64,000 nucleotides of DNA from Lachnospiraceae bacterium (GTDB lineage Bacteria; Bacillota; Clostridia; Lachnospirales; Lachnospiraceae), in assembly GCA_024404675.1 (NCBI GenBank), contig JAKSPO010000001.1:248001-312000 (forward strand), read 5' to 3'. Every line of letters begins with the position of its first letter. Position 1 is the stretch's first letter. Below, piece by piece: positions 9,145 through 18,212 of the stretch. The notes beneath the pieces were generated by a model. The model was not told the origin of the DNA. It ran no database searches and saw only the letters and a program-made list of their open reading frames with translations. The position numbers were made by a program, and so were the translations under genes.

Positions 9145-10031
9145 AAAAGACGTTTTTATCTATTATACTTCTTATTGTCTCGTTAACGCTTCTTGGGTGT
9201 GGTAAGAAGAAGGAAGCGAAGGACGGTGTTACGATTTACAGTCTGAACCCTGAAGGACAGGGACTTGTAAAAAGAACCTACAGCTTCAATTCAAACCTGC
9301 AAGACACCCGAATCTCCGAGCTTTTGAATGCATTAACAGAGACGCAGACCGGCAAATACCGTGCCGTATTTTCACAAAGCGATTATATTGGGACTTTCGA
9401 GAACCAGTACGGTACTATCAAGCTTCGGTTAAATGCCGACGTTTTCAAGGAAAGTGATTCGATGCGTATGCTCCGTTTCGCTGCACTTGTGCGGTCCCTC
9501 TTTTCGCTAGAGGATATTCATGAAGTACAGCTTCTCATCGGTGAGAAGGAGGATGCTACCGTTCTTAGCTACACAAAGGATAGCTTTTTTGATACCATCG
9601 AACCATCCTTAGTATATCAGAAGTCCTATTTGTATTTCTCCGATCTTACAAGATATGGATTATATGAGTTTGAAATGATGCTTCCGATGGAAACTATCGA
9701 TAAGCATGCCTATCAGATTGTTGAAGCCTTGATTAAGGGACCCGAAGTTGGGTACTGTCTGCAGACTGTTCCGCCGCAAACCAAGATTCGTTCCGTTGTT
9801 GTTGAGAGAAATGTATGCTATGTCGATCTGAACGAGGAGTTTCTCGATTATCTTAATGAGATGCCTGCGTATCTGACGTTATATTCCATCGTCAATTCAC
9901 TTACAAAGCTGGATTATATTCAAGAGGTAGTCTTTTTGGTAAACGGTAGCAGCAATGTGACCTATCGGGATCTTGATTTACAGACGCATTTCTCATTCAA
10001 CCGTGTCATTGTTAACGGAAGTGAGGAATAA
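9141..10031 (+). CDS. GerMN-domain lipoprotein
   Basis: Type II signal peptide with lipobox LLGC (lipidated C20). The mature part is about 276 residues. The C-terminal half (about 190-285; YQIVEALIKGPEVG, LNEEFLDYL, TLYSIVNSLTKL, VVFLVNG) matches the GerMN fold first named from the spore germination protein GerM. The first half looks like a second, degenerate copy. It is coupled to the histidine kinase by a 4-bp overlap. In actinobacteria a GerMN lipoprotein (LpqB) follows the MtrA-MtrB two-component pair in the same order, so a role as sensor accessory is a reasonable inference. Confidence 0.85.
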   Translation: MKKTFLSIILLIVSLTLLGCGKKKEAKDGVTIYSLNPEGQGLVKRTYSFNSNLQDTRISELLNALTETQTGKYRAVFSQSDYIGTFENQYGTIKLRLNADVFKESDSMRMLRFAALVRSLFSLEDIHEVQLLIGEKEDATVLSYTKDSFFDTIEPSLVYQKSYLYFSDLTRYGLYEFEMMLPMETIDKHAYQIVEALIKGPEVGYCLQTVPPQTKIRSVVVERNVCYVDLNEEFLDYLNEMPAYLTLYSIVNSLTKLDYIQEVVFLVNGSSNVTYRDLDLQTHFSFNRVIVNGSEE

Positions 10032-10037
10032 CACCAT

Positions 10038-12260
10038 ATGAAACGACCGCTTCTTTGGGCGTCCGTCGGTGTATTGATTGGTGTTAGTTTTGCGGCGAAG
10101 CCAACTGTTCTTTTTATTGCCTTGGTTGTGCCTTTGTTACGCTTTCTCTTGAAAAGAAGGCGACTTTTAGCGGCAACAATGCTTCTTGGGATATTCCTGG
10201 GGGCCTTCACGCAGCTCTGTTACCAAACATATGAAAGAAAAGTTCGTTCGTATTCTGATAGCTGCTGTTACTTTGAAGGCACGGTTTCTCGACATACTTC
10301 AAACGGATATTATGTAAGACTAAGCGTCATCGGAACAGAGCAGGAGACTTGGCGACTGTTTCATATCTATCAATTTACAGCATACGTTCAAAGCGATGAA
10401 GCACCGGAGGAGGGGACGAAGGTTATCCTCGAGGGGGTGCCTGAAGGCTTCACTCATGCCGAGAATCCAGGGCAGTTCGATTCACTTGATTATTACAAGG
10501 GAATCGGAACGTTATATCGCCTACAACCATTGCAATGCATCACGGTTCGAAAACCATCTGTTCTTTCTAAGCATCTATCCGCGATTCGCAATTCCCTATC
10601 ATGCAAGCTACAGATGTTATATCAAACGGATACCTACGGACTAACCGCTTCAATCTTCCTTGGTGACAGAAGCAGTTTGTTAGAAGAGGAGCGACTTCTT
10701 TACGAGCGCTTCGGCGTAGCACATATTCTTGCAATCAGCGGCTTACACATCTCCATTCTATCAGAGCTTCTTTCTGCCTTTCTGTTATTGATATTTCCAC
10801 GTAGAGCTTCCGATCTTATCACCGGCCTCCTTCTTCTTGTGTATGGGGCTTTGTGCGGTTTCTCCATATCCTGTATGCGTGCAATTCTATGCTTTCTGAT
10901 CAATGCCTACGGAAGGCAATATCACAGAAGCTTTGATAGTCTGTCAGCCAATTCGCTGCTTCTCATATGCATACTTACGATATCTCCTTATCGAATCTGT
11001 AATCTATCGTTTCAACTTTCCTTTGCTTCCGGTTATCTTCTTGGATTATGTCGAAATAGTCATCTGAAAGAACATAAGCTTATCGAACTGTTTCGAACCT
11101 CTTTATATATGCAAAGCGGGTTACTGCCGATTGTCTTACAGTCCTTTTATTCCTTTTCAATCCTTGGGATTCTATTCAATGTTTTAATTCTTTCTGGCAT
11201 TGAGCTACTTTTTATCCTTTTGATCCTATCTGTTATATTATCATATCTATCCATTCTGTCAGGCTTTCTGTTCGCAGGCCCGGTTCATTATATGATTAAG
11301 CTGACGGAAGGACTGATGCGCTCCTTATCCGCACTTCAACCCTTTGAAGTGTGCCTCGGGCACCAGGAGCTCTTTCGAATCAGTATCTATTATCTGATTT
11401 TTGCAGCGATCTTATACTTTGAAAAGAGAGGCAAATGGAAGTATCACGCAAAGCTATATCTACTCTTAATGCTTCTATGGATTGTGCTTCTTCCAAATCG
11501 CCGGAGTCAGGCTGTATTTGCTACACTAAGTGTAGGGCAGGGTGATTGTAATGTAATCCTCTGTGGCGGCAATGCAATCGTAATTGATTGCGGCAGCTCT
11601 AACAAAAAAGACGTGGGAGAGAAGATTTTAAAGCCATTTCTAAATTATTACGGTTATCAAAGAATCGATTATCTGTTCCTTTCACACACGGATCATGACC
11701 ATACGAACGGTTTATCGCAGGAAGGCTCACTTCTAAATGAAACAAAGCTTATCTGTACAGATGAATATTATCATATTCCGGAATCATATCTGAATAGTGG
11801 AACGAAACTTCGATACACTAAAGGCGGAGAGCAATTTAGTATCGGAATGCTTGCTATTAAAGTCATTTCTACGAAAAGAGCCGAAATGTTCTTTGATAAA
11901 GAAGACGATGCAAATTCCCACAGTCAGATTCTTCTGGTCACATATCAAGGAACAAGCTTTTTGTATACCGGAGACTCAGATGCGGAAACGCTTGGAAGAA
12001 TTTCCCTTCCGAAGGTATATTATCTGAAGGTCCCGCATCACGGTAGCAGAAGCTCGTTAAATGAGCAGTTCTATGATACAATAAAGCCCAATGTCTCAGT
12101 GATCTCTGTCGGGAGAAACAGCTATGGGCACCCGCATCAGGAGGTTATGGATATACTAAATAGGTATACGGACCGGATATTTCTAACGAAGGAAGCCGGT
12201 GCAGTGATAACTGTCTTTCATGGCAAGGCAATTGACACATATTCCTACTTAAATCGATAA
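10038..12260 (+). CDS. comEC: ComEC/Rec2 DNA-uptake channel
   Basis: Polytopic membrane protein of 740 residues forming the channel that takes single-stranded DNA into the cytoplasm. An N-terminal hydrophobic pair and soluble DUF4131-like region are followed by the competence core (about 200-460; GDRSSL, HILAISGLHISIL, YGALCGFSISCMRA). A C-terminal metallo-beta-lactamase-like domain (about 495-740) has SVGQGD, FLSHTDHDHTNG and VPHHGSRSS. The metal-ligand HxDHDH is intact, consistent with nuclease activity. Last gene of the operon. No comEB or comGA in the window. Confidence 0.93.
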   Translation: MKRPLLWASVGVLIGVSFAAKPTVLFIALVVPLLRFLLKRRRLLAATMLLGIFLGAFTQLCYQTYERKVRSYSDSCCYFEGTVSRHTSNGYYVRLSVIGTEQETWRLFHIYQFTAYVQSDEAPEEGTKVILEGVPEGFTHAENPGQFDSLDYYKGIGTLYRLQPLQCITVRKPSVLSKHLSAIRNSLSCKLQMLYQTDTYGLTASIFLGDRSSLLEEERLLYERFGVAHILAISGLHISILSELLSAFLLLIFPRRASDLITGLLLLVYGALCGFSISCMRAILCFLINAYGRQYHRSFDSLSANSLLLICILTISPYRICNLSFQLSFASGYLLGLCRNSHLKEHKLIELFRTSLYMQSGLLPIVLQSFYSFSILGILFNVLILSGIELLFILLILSVILSYLSILSGFLFAGPVHYMIKLTEGLMRSLSALQPFEVCLGHQELFRISIYYLIFAAILYFEKRGKWKYHAKLYLLLMLLWIVLLPNRRSQAVFATLSVGQGDCNVILCGGNAIVIDCGSSNKKDVGEKILKPFLNYYGYQRIDYLFLSHTDHDHTNGLSQEGSLLNETKLICTDEYYHIPESYLNSGTKLRYTKGGEQFSIGMLAIKVISTKRAEMFFDKEDDANSHSQILLVTYQGTSFLYTGDSDAETLGRISLPKVYYLKVPHHGSRSSLNEQFYDTIKPNVSVISVGRNSYGHPHQEVMDILNRYTDRIFLTKEAGAVITVFHGKAIDTYSYLNR

Positions 12261-12298
12261 ATCTTTCCTTCAACACGGCGTGAAAAATTTACGTTTTA

Positions 12299-12327
12299 TT
12301 GACAAAAAATCAAGTATTCTGTATACT
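12299..12327 (+). promoter_or_regulatory. Sigma-A promoter of pssA
   Basis: Consensus TTGACA, 17 bp, TATACT. The predicted start is near 12334, so pssA must start at ATG 12366. Confidence 0.8.
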
Positions 12328-12365
12328 GTTGATACCGAAATAAATTGTGTGCAGGTGAGAAAGCT

Positions 12366-13016
12366 ATGGAAGAGTCACGTAAGAGATTTGTCGGTTTTTA
12401 TAATCCGTCCGTTATTTTAACTTATCTTGGAGTTTTGTGTGCATTTATCAGTATCTATCTTGGTGGTGTACCTGATTTTAAGTGGTCGATATTCTTTTTG
12501 ATGCTTGCGGGTGTCTGTGATATGTTCGATGGTACCGTTGCAAGAATGGTGAAGCGTTCCGAGCCTGCGAAGAAGTTCGGTATTCAGCTTGATTCAATCT
12601 GCGATATCTGTTGCTTTGGTATTACTCCGGCACTGCTTGGTATCAATCTTTCTTTGGAAACCGTAACCGACGGTCCTTGGCTTTCTTTTATTGCAGGCTT
12701 CTGTCTGACACTTTGCGGTATCATTCGACTTGCCTACTTTAACGTAATGGAAGAGGAGCGTCAGTCTCAGACGAACGCGCGCCGTTCTTCTTATCAGGGT
12801 CTTCCGATTACCAGCTCCGCTATCATGGCTCCGGTAGCTTACCTGATTGGCTCCCTTTTTGTTCCGAATAATCGCGGTCTTGTATATTGTGCCTTCGAGT
12901 TTCTGGTTGCATTTCTTTTTATATTCAACCTTCCCTGGCCGAAGCCGCACGGTAAGCAGTTTATTATTATGATTATTGTCGGACTTGCTTTGTTTACGGG
13001 AGTTTTTCTAGTATAA
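12366..13016 (+). CDS. pssA: CDP-diacylglycerol--serine O-phosphatidyltransferase
   Basis: Integral membrane CDP-alcohol phosphotransferase of 216 residues. The metal-binding signature is complete: D52, D55-G56, A59-R60, G72, D76 and D80. The QGLPITSSA segment is typical of the serine-specific branch, so phosphatidylserine synthesis is the best call. A different alcohol acceptor cannot be excluded without alignment. ATG 12366 follows AGGTGAG. No phosphatidylserine decarboxylase gene is adjacent. Confidence 0.85.
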   Translation: MEESRKRFVGFYNPSVILTYLGVLCAFISIYLGGVPDFKWSIFFLMLAGVCDMFDGTVARMVKRSEPAKKFGIQLDSICDICCFGITPALLGINLSLETVTDGPWLSFIAGFCLTLCGIIRLAYFNVMEEERQSQTNARRSSYQGLPITSSAIMAPVAYLIGSLFVPNNRGLVYCAFEFLVAFLFIFNLPWPKPHGKQFIIMIIVGLALFTGVFLV

Positions 13017-13051
13017 ATCGCATTTTCCGCTTTATCTGAGGAATCTTAATT

Positions 13052-14029
13052 GTGAAAACCATAAGAGAACATATAAAAAACGGTACATTTTCCAGCGCAT
13101 ATCTCTTGTACGGAAAGGATGAATATATGATTCATCTTTACATGAACAAGCTGATTAATGCTACAGTCGCCGAAGGGGATACTATGAATTACCATTCCTT
13201 TGTGAATGGTAAGCCGGACCCCAATGAAGTGCGTGAGCTGATGGAAACGGTACCTTTTTTTGCTGATCGGAGACTGATTCTGATTCGCGATAGTGGCTGG
13301 TTCAAGGGGCACAATAGCTTTAGTGAGGCAATAGAAGCGATTCCGCCTACAACCGTGCTTCTTTTTGTGGAGAGTGATGTCGATAAGACAAGCGATCTTT
13401 TTAAAGCCGTTAAGGAGCACGGATATGTTTCCGAAATCAATGGCTTGAGTGAAGAGGATCTAAGACTATTCATCGGTTCCACCTTTAAAAAACATGGACT
13501 TGGAATCTCTGCCTCCTGTGCAGATTATCTACTAGAGCGTGTTGGTGCCGATATGAATGTTCTGACGATGGAGATGGATAAGCTTGCTGCCTTCTGTAAA
13601 GGGCAGGGCGAGGTCAAGGCATCCGATGTAAAAAGGATTACAACACCTGTAACCGAAGGACAGATATTCGCTATGATGGATTGTATCGTGAATAACGAGC
13701 GCGCAAAAGCCATCGAGCTGTACGGAGAGTTGCTGGGGACGCAGGAGAGTCCGCTTCGAATTCTTTATATGCTTACCAACAATTTCTATTCCTTCTATAA
13801 GGTCATGGCACTTGCGGATTCCGGTATTTCTGCCGATGAGATTGCAACAAGACTTTCTATGCGGCCATTTGTCGTAAAGAAATTCCTTCGCCAGAAGAAG
13901 CGTTGGACGCTAAGCAAGGTTTTAAACGCAGTAGAAGACGGCAATGATATGGAGCGCCGCGTGAAGTCCGGCGACCTTGAAGAGCATATGGCTGCGGAAA
14001 TGTTTTTATTTAAATATACGACTGCATAA
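13052..14029 (+). CDS. holA: DNA polymerase III subunit delta
   Basis: Clamp-loader delta subunit that opens the sliding clamp. 325 residues. N-terminal AAA-like fold without a functional Walker A (YLLYGKDEYMI), RLILIRDSGW, and the C-terminal collar domain (ILYMLTNNFYSFYKVMALADSG, MRPFVVKKFLRQ) typical of HolA. GTG start with GAGGAA upstream. It lies 35 bp after pssA with no terminator between them, so they may share a transcript. Confidence 0.92.
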   Translation: MKTIREHIKNGTFSSAYLLYGKDEYMIHLYMNKLINATVAEGDTMNYHSFVNGKPDPNEVRELMETVPFFADRRLILIRDSGWFKGHNSFSEAIEAIPPTTVLLFVESDVDKTSDLFKAVKEHGYVSEINGLSEEDLRLFIGSTFKKHGLGISASCADYLLERVGADMNVLTMEMDKLAAFCKGQGEVKASDVKRITTPVTEGQIFAMMDCIVNNERAKAIELYGELLGTQESPLRILYMLTNNFYSFYKVMALADSGISADEIATRLSMRPFVVKKFLRQKKRWTLSKVLNAVEDGNDMERRVKSGDLEEHMAAEMFLFKYTTA

Positions 14030-14031
14030 GG

Positions 14032-14068
14032 CTTCGGCACATCATCGATATGGTATGATCTGCCGAAG
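14032..14068 (+). terminator. Stem-loop after holA
   Basis: CTTCGGCA/TGCCGAAG with an inner ATCAT/ATGAT pairing forms a long hairpin. The following T tract is poor (TTATTCT), so termination may be partial. Confidence 0.5.
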
Positions 14069-14094
14069 TTATTCTATATATGTAGAATTTTAGG

Positions 14095-14123
14095 TTGACA
14101 TTTGCCCGTGAATCAAGTATCAT
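14095..14123 (+). promoter_or_regulatory. Sigma-A promoter of rny
   Basis: TTGACA, 17 bp, TATCAT, about 55 bases before the start codon. Confidence 0.7.
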
Positions 14124-14179
14124 AGACTTGTTGAATTTTGCATTTTGAAAATTTAATATAACATTTTGGAGGTACTCCT

Positions 14180-15766
14180 ATGGTAGAGATTTCTCCCATC
14201 GTTTTGGGGCTCATTGTCATAGCGACCGCCATTGTGGTAGGATTGGTTGTATTTTTCTTAACCAAAAGCATAACTAAGAAGAATTGCGAGCAGCACTATC
14301 AGGAAACCGTAGGCACTGCAGAGCAGCAGGCTAAGGATATTCTTGCTAAGGCACAGAAGGAAGCAGTTCGTACGGCCGAGACCACAAAGAAAGAGGCTCT
14401 TCTTCAGGCGAAGGAAGAGAATCTTCAGGCGAAGAACGATCTTGACAGAGAGATCAAGGAGCGTAGAGCAGAGATTCAGTCTTATGAGAGACGAGTTACT
14501 GCTAAGGAAGAGAATCTGGACCGAAAGATTGAAGTACTTGAGAAGAAGGAAGCTCGTATGAACCAGAAGGAAGCCGAACTCGACAACAAGATTGCCGAGG
14601 CTGACAGTTTCCGTGAGAAGCAGGTTCAGGAGCTTGAGCGTATCTCAGGACTTACCTCCGATAAAGCAAAAGAATATCTTCTTGAAACTGTTAAAAATGA
14701 TGTAAAACATGAGTCTGCAATGCTCATTAAGGACATGGAGGCAGAGACCAAGCTGACGGTCGACAAGAAAGCAAAAGAGCTGATTGTTGGCGCAATTCAG
14801 AAGTGTGCTGCCGATCATGTTGCTGAGGCTACCATTTCCGTAGTACAGCTTCCGAGTGACGAAATGAAAGGACGTATCATCGGTCGTGAGGGACGTAACA
14901 TCCGTACGATCGAGACACTCACCGGTATTGATCTTATCATCGATGATACCCCCGAGGCAGTTATCCTTTCCGGCTTTGATCCGATTCGTCGTGAGATCGC
15001 AAGAATTGCTCTTGAGAAGCTGATTGTAGACGGACGTATTCACCCCGCTCGTATTGAAGAGATGGTGGAGAAGGCGCAGAAGGAAGTTGAGAATATTATT
15101 CGTGAGGAAGGTGAAGCTGCCGTTCTTAAGACCGGTGTTCATGGCCTTCATCCCGAAGTTGTTCGTCTCCTCGGTAAGATGAAATATCGTACCAGCTATG
15201 GTCAGAATGCATTGAAGCATTCCATCGAGGTTTCCATTCTTTCCGGTTTGCTTGCCGGTGAGATGGGTGCCGACGTTCGTCTTGCTAAGCGTGCCGGTCT
15301 GCTTCATGATATCGGTAAGTCCGTTGATCATGAGATGGAAGGAACGCACGTACAGATCGGTGTCGATATTTGTAAGAAATACAAAGAAAGCGCAGTGATT
15401 ATCAATGCAGTTGCCGCACATCACGGCGACGAAGAGTTTAAGTCACTGATTGCCTGCATCGTTCAGGCTGCCGATACGATTTCCGCCGCACGTCCCGGTG
15501 CAAGACGCGAAACACTTGATACTTATACCAACAGATTAAAACAGTTAGAAGATATTGCAAACAGCTTTAAAGGAGTTGAGAAATCTTTCGCTATTCAGGC
15601 AGGCCGAGAGGTTCGTGTTATGGTTGTTCCCGAGCAGGTTAATGACGATGATATGATTCTCATGGCAAGAGATTTGTCAAAGAAGATCGAATCCGAACTT
15701 GAATATCCCGGACAGATTAAGGTTAACATCATCCGTGAATCCAGAGTTACCGATTACGCAAAATAA
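14180..15766 (+). CDS. rny: Ribonuclease Y
   Basis: Membrane-anchored endoribonuclease that initiates mRNA turnover in Firmicutes. Order: N-terminal transmembrane helix (about 6-28), long coiled coil rich in K/E/Q (about 40-190), KH domain (about 225-290; [15 protein letters not shown]) and HD domain (about 340-430; GLLHDIGKS with H and D metal ligands). 528 residues, standard length. Ribosome site TGGAGG. Own promoter and terminator, so monocistronic. Confidence 0.97.
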   Translation: MVEISPIVLGLIVIATAIVVGLVVFFLTKSITKKNCEQHYQETVGTAEQQAKDILAKAQKEAVRTAETTKKEALLQAKEENLQAKNDLDREIKERRAEIQSYERRVTAKEENLDRKIEVLEKKEARMNQKEAELDNKIAEADSFREKQVQELERISGLTSDKAKEYLLETVKNDVKHESAMLIKDMEAETKLTVDKKAKELIVGAIQKCAADHVAEATISVVQLPSDEMKGRIIGREGRNIRTIETLTGIDLIIDDTPEAVILSGFDPIRREIARIALEKLIVDGRIHPARIEEMVEKAQKEVENIIREEGEAAVLKTGVHGLHPEVVRLLGKMKYRTSYGQNALKHSIEVSILSGLLAGEMGADVRLAKRAGLLHDIGKSVDHEMEGTHVQIGVDICKKYKESAVIINAVAAHHGDEEFKSLIACIVQAADTISAARPGARRETLDTYTNRLKQLEDIANSFKGVEKSFAIQAGREVRVMVVPEQVNDDDMILMARDLSKKIESELEYPGQIKVNIIRESRVTDYAK

Positions 15767-15776
15767 GAAAAGTATG

Positions 15777-15811
15777 AACGGGTTGTTATTTGACAGCCCG
15801 TTTTTCTTTTT
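15777..15811 (+). terminator. Terminator of rny
   Basis: AACGGGTTGT/ACAGCCCGTT stem with one wobble pair and a T-rich tail. Confidence 0.85.
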
Positions 15812-15955
15812 GAATTTCAGTTATATTAGAATTTGACCGTGCGAACATTAGCTTAATAAGACGGCAGAACAATAGAAGAGATACATTTCGGTGTATTGTT
15901 AAGAAATATACGAACATAAAGGATATATTTCCTCATTTTTTGTTGCATTTTTCTG

Positions 15956-15984
15956 TTGTATTTTTCAACCTTGTATAGTAGAAT
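15956..15984 (+). promoter_or_regulatory. Putative promoter of the aminotransferase gene
   Basis: TTGTAT, 17 bp, TAGAAT, about 55 bases before the start codon. The 140 bases between the rny terminator and this promoter are AT-rich and show nothing else I can name. Confidence 0.45.
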
Positions 15985-16039
15985 ACAATACAGATTGTAT
16001 ACATGTCTACAATCATATCGAATATAAGGAGAACACATC

Positions 16040-17239
16040 ATGTCATTAGAATTATCCAAGAAGGGTCTTCTGGTAAAGCCTTCCTCAACACTTGCAATTA
16101 CGGCAAAGGCAAAGGAGCTTCGTGCCAAGGGTCTTGACGTTGTAGGTTTCGGTGCCGGAGAGCCCGACTTCAATACGCCGGACAACATTAACGCAACTGC
16201 CATTAAGGCAATTCAGGATGGTTTTACAAAATATACAGCAGCTGCAGGTACTCCCGAGCTTCGTAAGGCAATCAGCGACAAGTTCAAGACTGTGAATCAT
16301 CTGAACTACGAGCCCGACCAGGTTATCGTAAGTAACGGAGGAAAGCATGCACTCACCAATATCTTTGAGGCAATTCTTAACCCGGGCGATGAGGTTATTA
16401 TTCCGACACCTTTCTGGCTCAGCTATCCTGAGATTGTTAAGCTTGAGGACGGTGTTCCGGTATTTGTAAGATGTGATGCATCTCAGAATTATAAGATCAC
16501 TCCCGAGCAGCTCGCCGCAGCCTGCACCGAGAAGACGAAGGCATTTGTCCTGAACTCCCCGAACAACCCGACCGGTATGGTTTACTCTAAGGCAGAGCTT
16601 GAAGCTTTGGCTAAGGTAATCGTTGAGAAGGACATTTATGTTATTTCCGATGAGATTTATGAGTATCTCACCTACGACGGAGAGCAGATGGTAAGCATCG
16701 GTTCTTTGAACGATGAGATTCTTGCACATACCATCACCTGTAACGGTATGGCTAAGGGCTACGCAATGACCGGATGGAGAATCGGTTACACCGGCGCTCC
16801 GAAGGCTGTTGCTAAGGTTATGGCAAGCATCCAGAGCCACCAGACCAGCAACCCGAACTCCGTTGCACAGATGGCTTCCCTTGAGGCCATTACCGGACCG
16901 CAGGAGTCTGTAGGCATTATGAGACAGGAGTTTGACCGCAGACGTCTTTATATGTTCGATAGAATCTCTAAGATGCCGCATGTAAGCACAATCTGCCCGA
17001 GAGGTGCATTCTATGTATTCGTTGACATCTCTAAGGCACTCGAGCTTAGCTACAATGGTAAGAAGATTGAGACCTGCGCGGAATTTGCCCGTATTCTCAT
17101 CGAAGAATACCTCACCGCAGTTATTCCTTGTGCAGACTTCGGTTTCGCTGATCACATCCGTCTTTCCTATGCAATCAGCATCGAGCAGATTGAAAAGGGT
17201 CTGAACCGTATCGAAGAGTTCTTGAATAAGCTTCAGTAA
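16040..17239 (+). CDS. Class I pyridoxal-phosphate aminotransferase (aspartate aminotransferase type)
   Basis: 399 residues, fold-type I. Motifs: NSPNNPTGMVY, ISDEIYEYLTYDG, Schiff-base lysine K239 in NGMAKGYAMTGWRIGYTG, and a C-terminal arginine in HIRLSYA that binds the substrate carboxylate. It matches the AspB/AspC subgroup Ib, interconverting aspartate and oxaloacetate with glutamate/2-oxoglutarate. Substrate breadth cannot be judged. Strong AAGGAGAA ribosome site. The next gene is proC, separated by a hairpin, so the two may form an amino-acid operon. Confidence 0.9.
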   Translation: MSLELSKKGLLVKPSSTLAITAKAKELRAKGLDVVGFGAGEPDFNTPDNINATAIKAIQDGFTKYTAAAGTPELRKAISDKFKTVNHLNYEPDQVIVSNGGKHALTNIFEAILNPGDEVIIPTPFWLSYPEIVKLEDGVPVFVRCDASQNYKITPEQLAAACTEKTKAFVLNSPNNPTGMVYSKAELEALAKVIVEKDIYVISDEIYEYLTYDGEQMVSIGSLNDEILAHTITCNGMAKGYAMTGWRIGYTGAPKAVAKVMASIQSHQTSNPNSVAQMASLEAITGPQESVGIMRQEFDRRRLYMFDRISKMPHVSTICPRGAFYVFVDISKALELSYNGKKIETCAEFARILIEEYLTAVIPCADFGFADHIRLSYAISIEQIEKGLNRIEEFLNKLQ

Positions 17240-17248
17240 GTAACAAAT

Positions 17249-17274
17249 GGCAGGATTACTCCGGTAGTCCTGCC
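17249..17274 (+). other. Intercistronic hairpin between aminotransferase gene and proC
   Basis: GGCAGGATTAC/GTAGTCCTGCC, 11 bp with one wobble pair and a 4-nt loop, with no clean T run. It could be a weak terminator or an mRNA-processing or stability element. Confidence 0.6.
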
Positions 17275-17302
17275 GTTCATAAATTTATAGGAGAACGATA
17301 AT

Positions 17303-18109
17303 ATGAAGAAAATCGGATTTTTCGGAGCCGGCAATATGGGGCTTCCGATTTTGAAAGCAGCCGTACAGCTTCTTGGTGCGGACAATGTTGGATTTTACGA
17401 GGCAAATGCGGATAGAGCTTCTTATGTAAATTCTCTTACCGGTGCTGCTTTTTATAGCGACGAAATCGCTTTGGTTAATGACTGCGAATATCTTTTATTT
17501 GCCGTGAAGCCGCAGGTGGCGCCTTCCGTTTTTGAAAAGATTCAAGGATGCATCAAGCCGATGCATCGCATTATTTCCATTATGGCAGGCGTAGAGACCA
17601 AAACCATCAGAGAAGCTTTGAAAATAGAGGCAATGATTGTTCGTCTGATGCCGAATACGCCTGCGATGGTATCTGCCGGTATGACCTGTATGTGTCTTTC
17701 CGGATGTAAGGAGACTGATTCGGAAGTAGCTTTTGTAAAAGAGCTCTGTGAATCCTTCGGTCGTGTGGCAATCATTCCTGAGAGCCTGATGAGTGCAGCA
17801 TGCTGCGCAAACGGTAGCTCCCCTGCGTATGTATATATGTTCATCGAAGCACTCGCAGACAGTGTTGTCAAATACGGTATCCCGAGAGATCTTGCATATA
17901 CGCTTGCCGCACAGACAGTGATGGGTTCTGCGAAGATGGTCTTAGAAACCGGAGAGCATCCCGCTCGCTTAAAGGACAATGTATGCAGTCCTGCAGGAAC
18001 TACAATCTGTGCTGTAGAAGCGCTTGAGCAGGAAGGCTTCCGTAATGCCATTATGAAGGCTACGGATGCCTGCTACGAAAAGAGCAACGCACTCAGCAAG
18101 AACAAATAG
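17303..18109 (+). CDS. proC: Pyrroline-5-carboxylate reductase
   Basis: NAD(P)H-dependent last step of proline synthesis. Rossmann motif GFFGAGNMG at the N-terminus; FAVKPQV; RLMPNTPAMVSAGMT; and the C-terminal signature (GEHPARLKDNVCSPAGTT) covering residues about 217-234. 268 residues, standard. Ribosome site AGGAGA. Complete and unremarkable. Confidence 0.95.
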   Translation: MKKIGFFGAGNMGLPILKAAVQLLGADNVGFYEANADRASYVNSLTGAAFYSDEIALVNDCEYLLFAVKPQVAPSVFEKIQGCIKPMHRIISIMAGVETKTIREALKIEAMIVRLMPNTPAMVSAGMTCMCLSGCKETDSEVAFVKELCESFGRVAIIPESLMSAACCANGSSPAYVYMFIEALADSVVKYGIPRDLAYTLAAQTVMGSAKMVLETGEHPARLKDNVCSPAGTTICAVEALEQEGFRNAIMKATDACYEKSNALSKNK

Positions 18110-18110
18110 C

Positions 18111-18139
18111 TTGCACATTTATTTTAAAAAGCTTATAAT
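18111..18139 (+). promoter_or_regulatory. Sigma-A promoter placed just before a terminator hairpin
   Basis: TTGCAC, 17 bp, TATAAT, starting 2 bases after the proC stop. The predicted start (about 18146) coincides with the first base of the next stem-loop. Confidence 0.6.
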
Positions 18140-18145
18140 TTTACT

Positions 18146-18174
18146 AAGCCTTCCCGATGAGGGAGGGCTTTTTT
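18146..18174 (+). terminator. Terminator of proC, or 5' hairpin of the next transcript
   Basis: AAGCCTTCCC/GGGAGGGCTT with a 5-nt loop and six T. For transcripts from upstream it is a good intrinsic terminator. For RNA started at the embedded promoter it would be a 5'-terminal hairpin. Confidence 0.85.
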
Positions 18175-18212
18175 GTTAGAATTTGTAAGCATATAAAGGA
18201 GGTTAATGACCG

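Noticed and set aside
9962-12260. Frameshift or truncation in comEC
   Set aside because: The 740-codon frame is continuous and contains all expected domains.
16085-17155. Long minus-strand frame opposite the aminotransferase gene
   Set aside because: Same reason: shadow of a strong coding region, no recognisable motifs.
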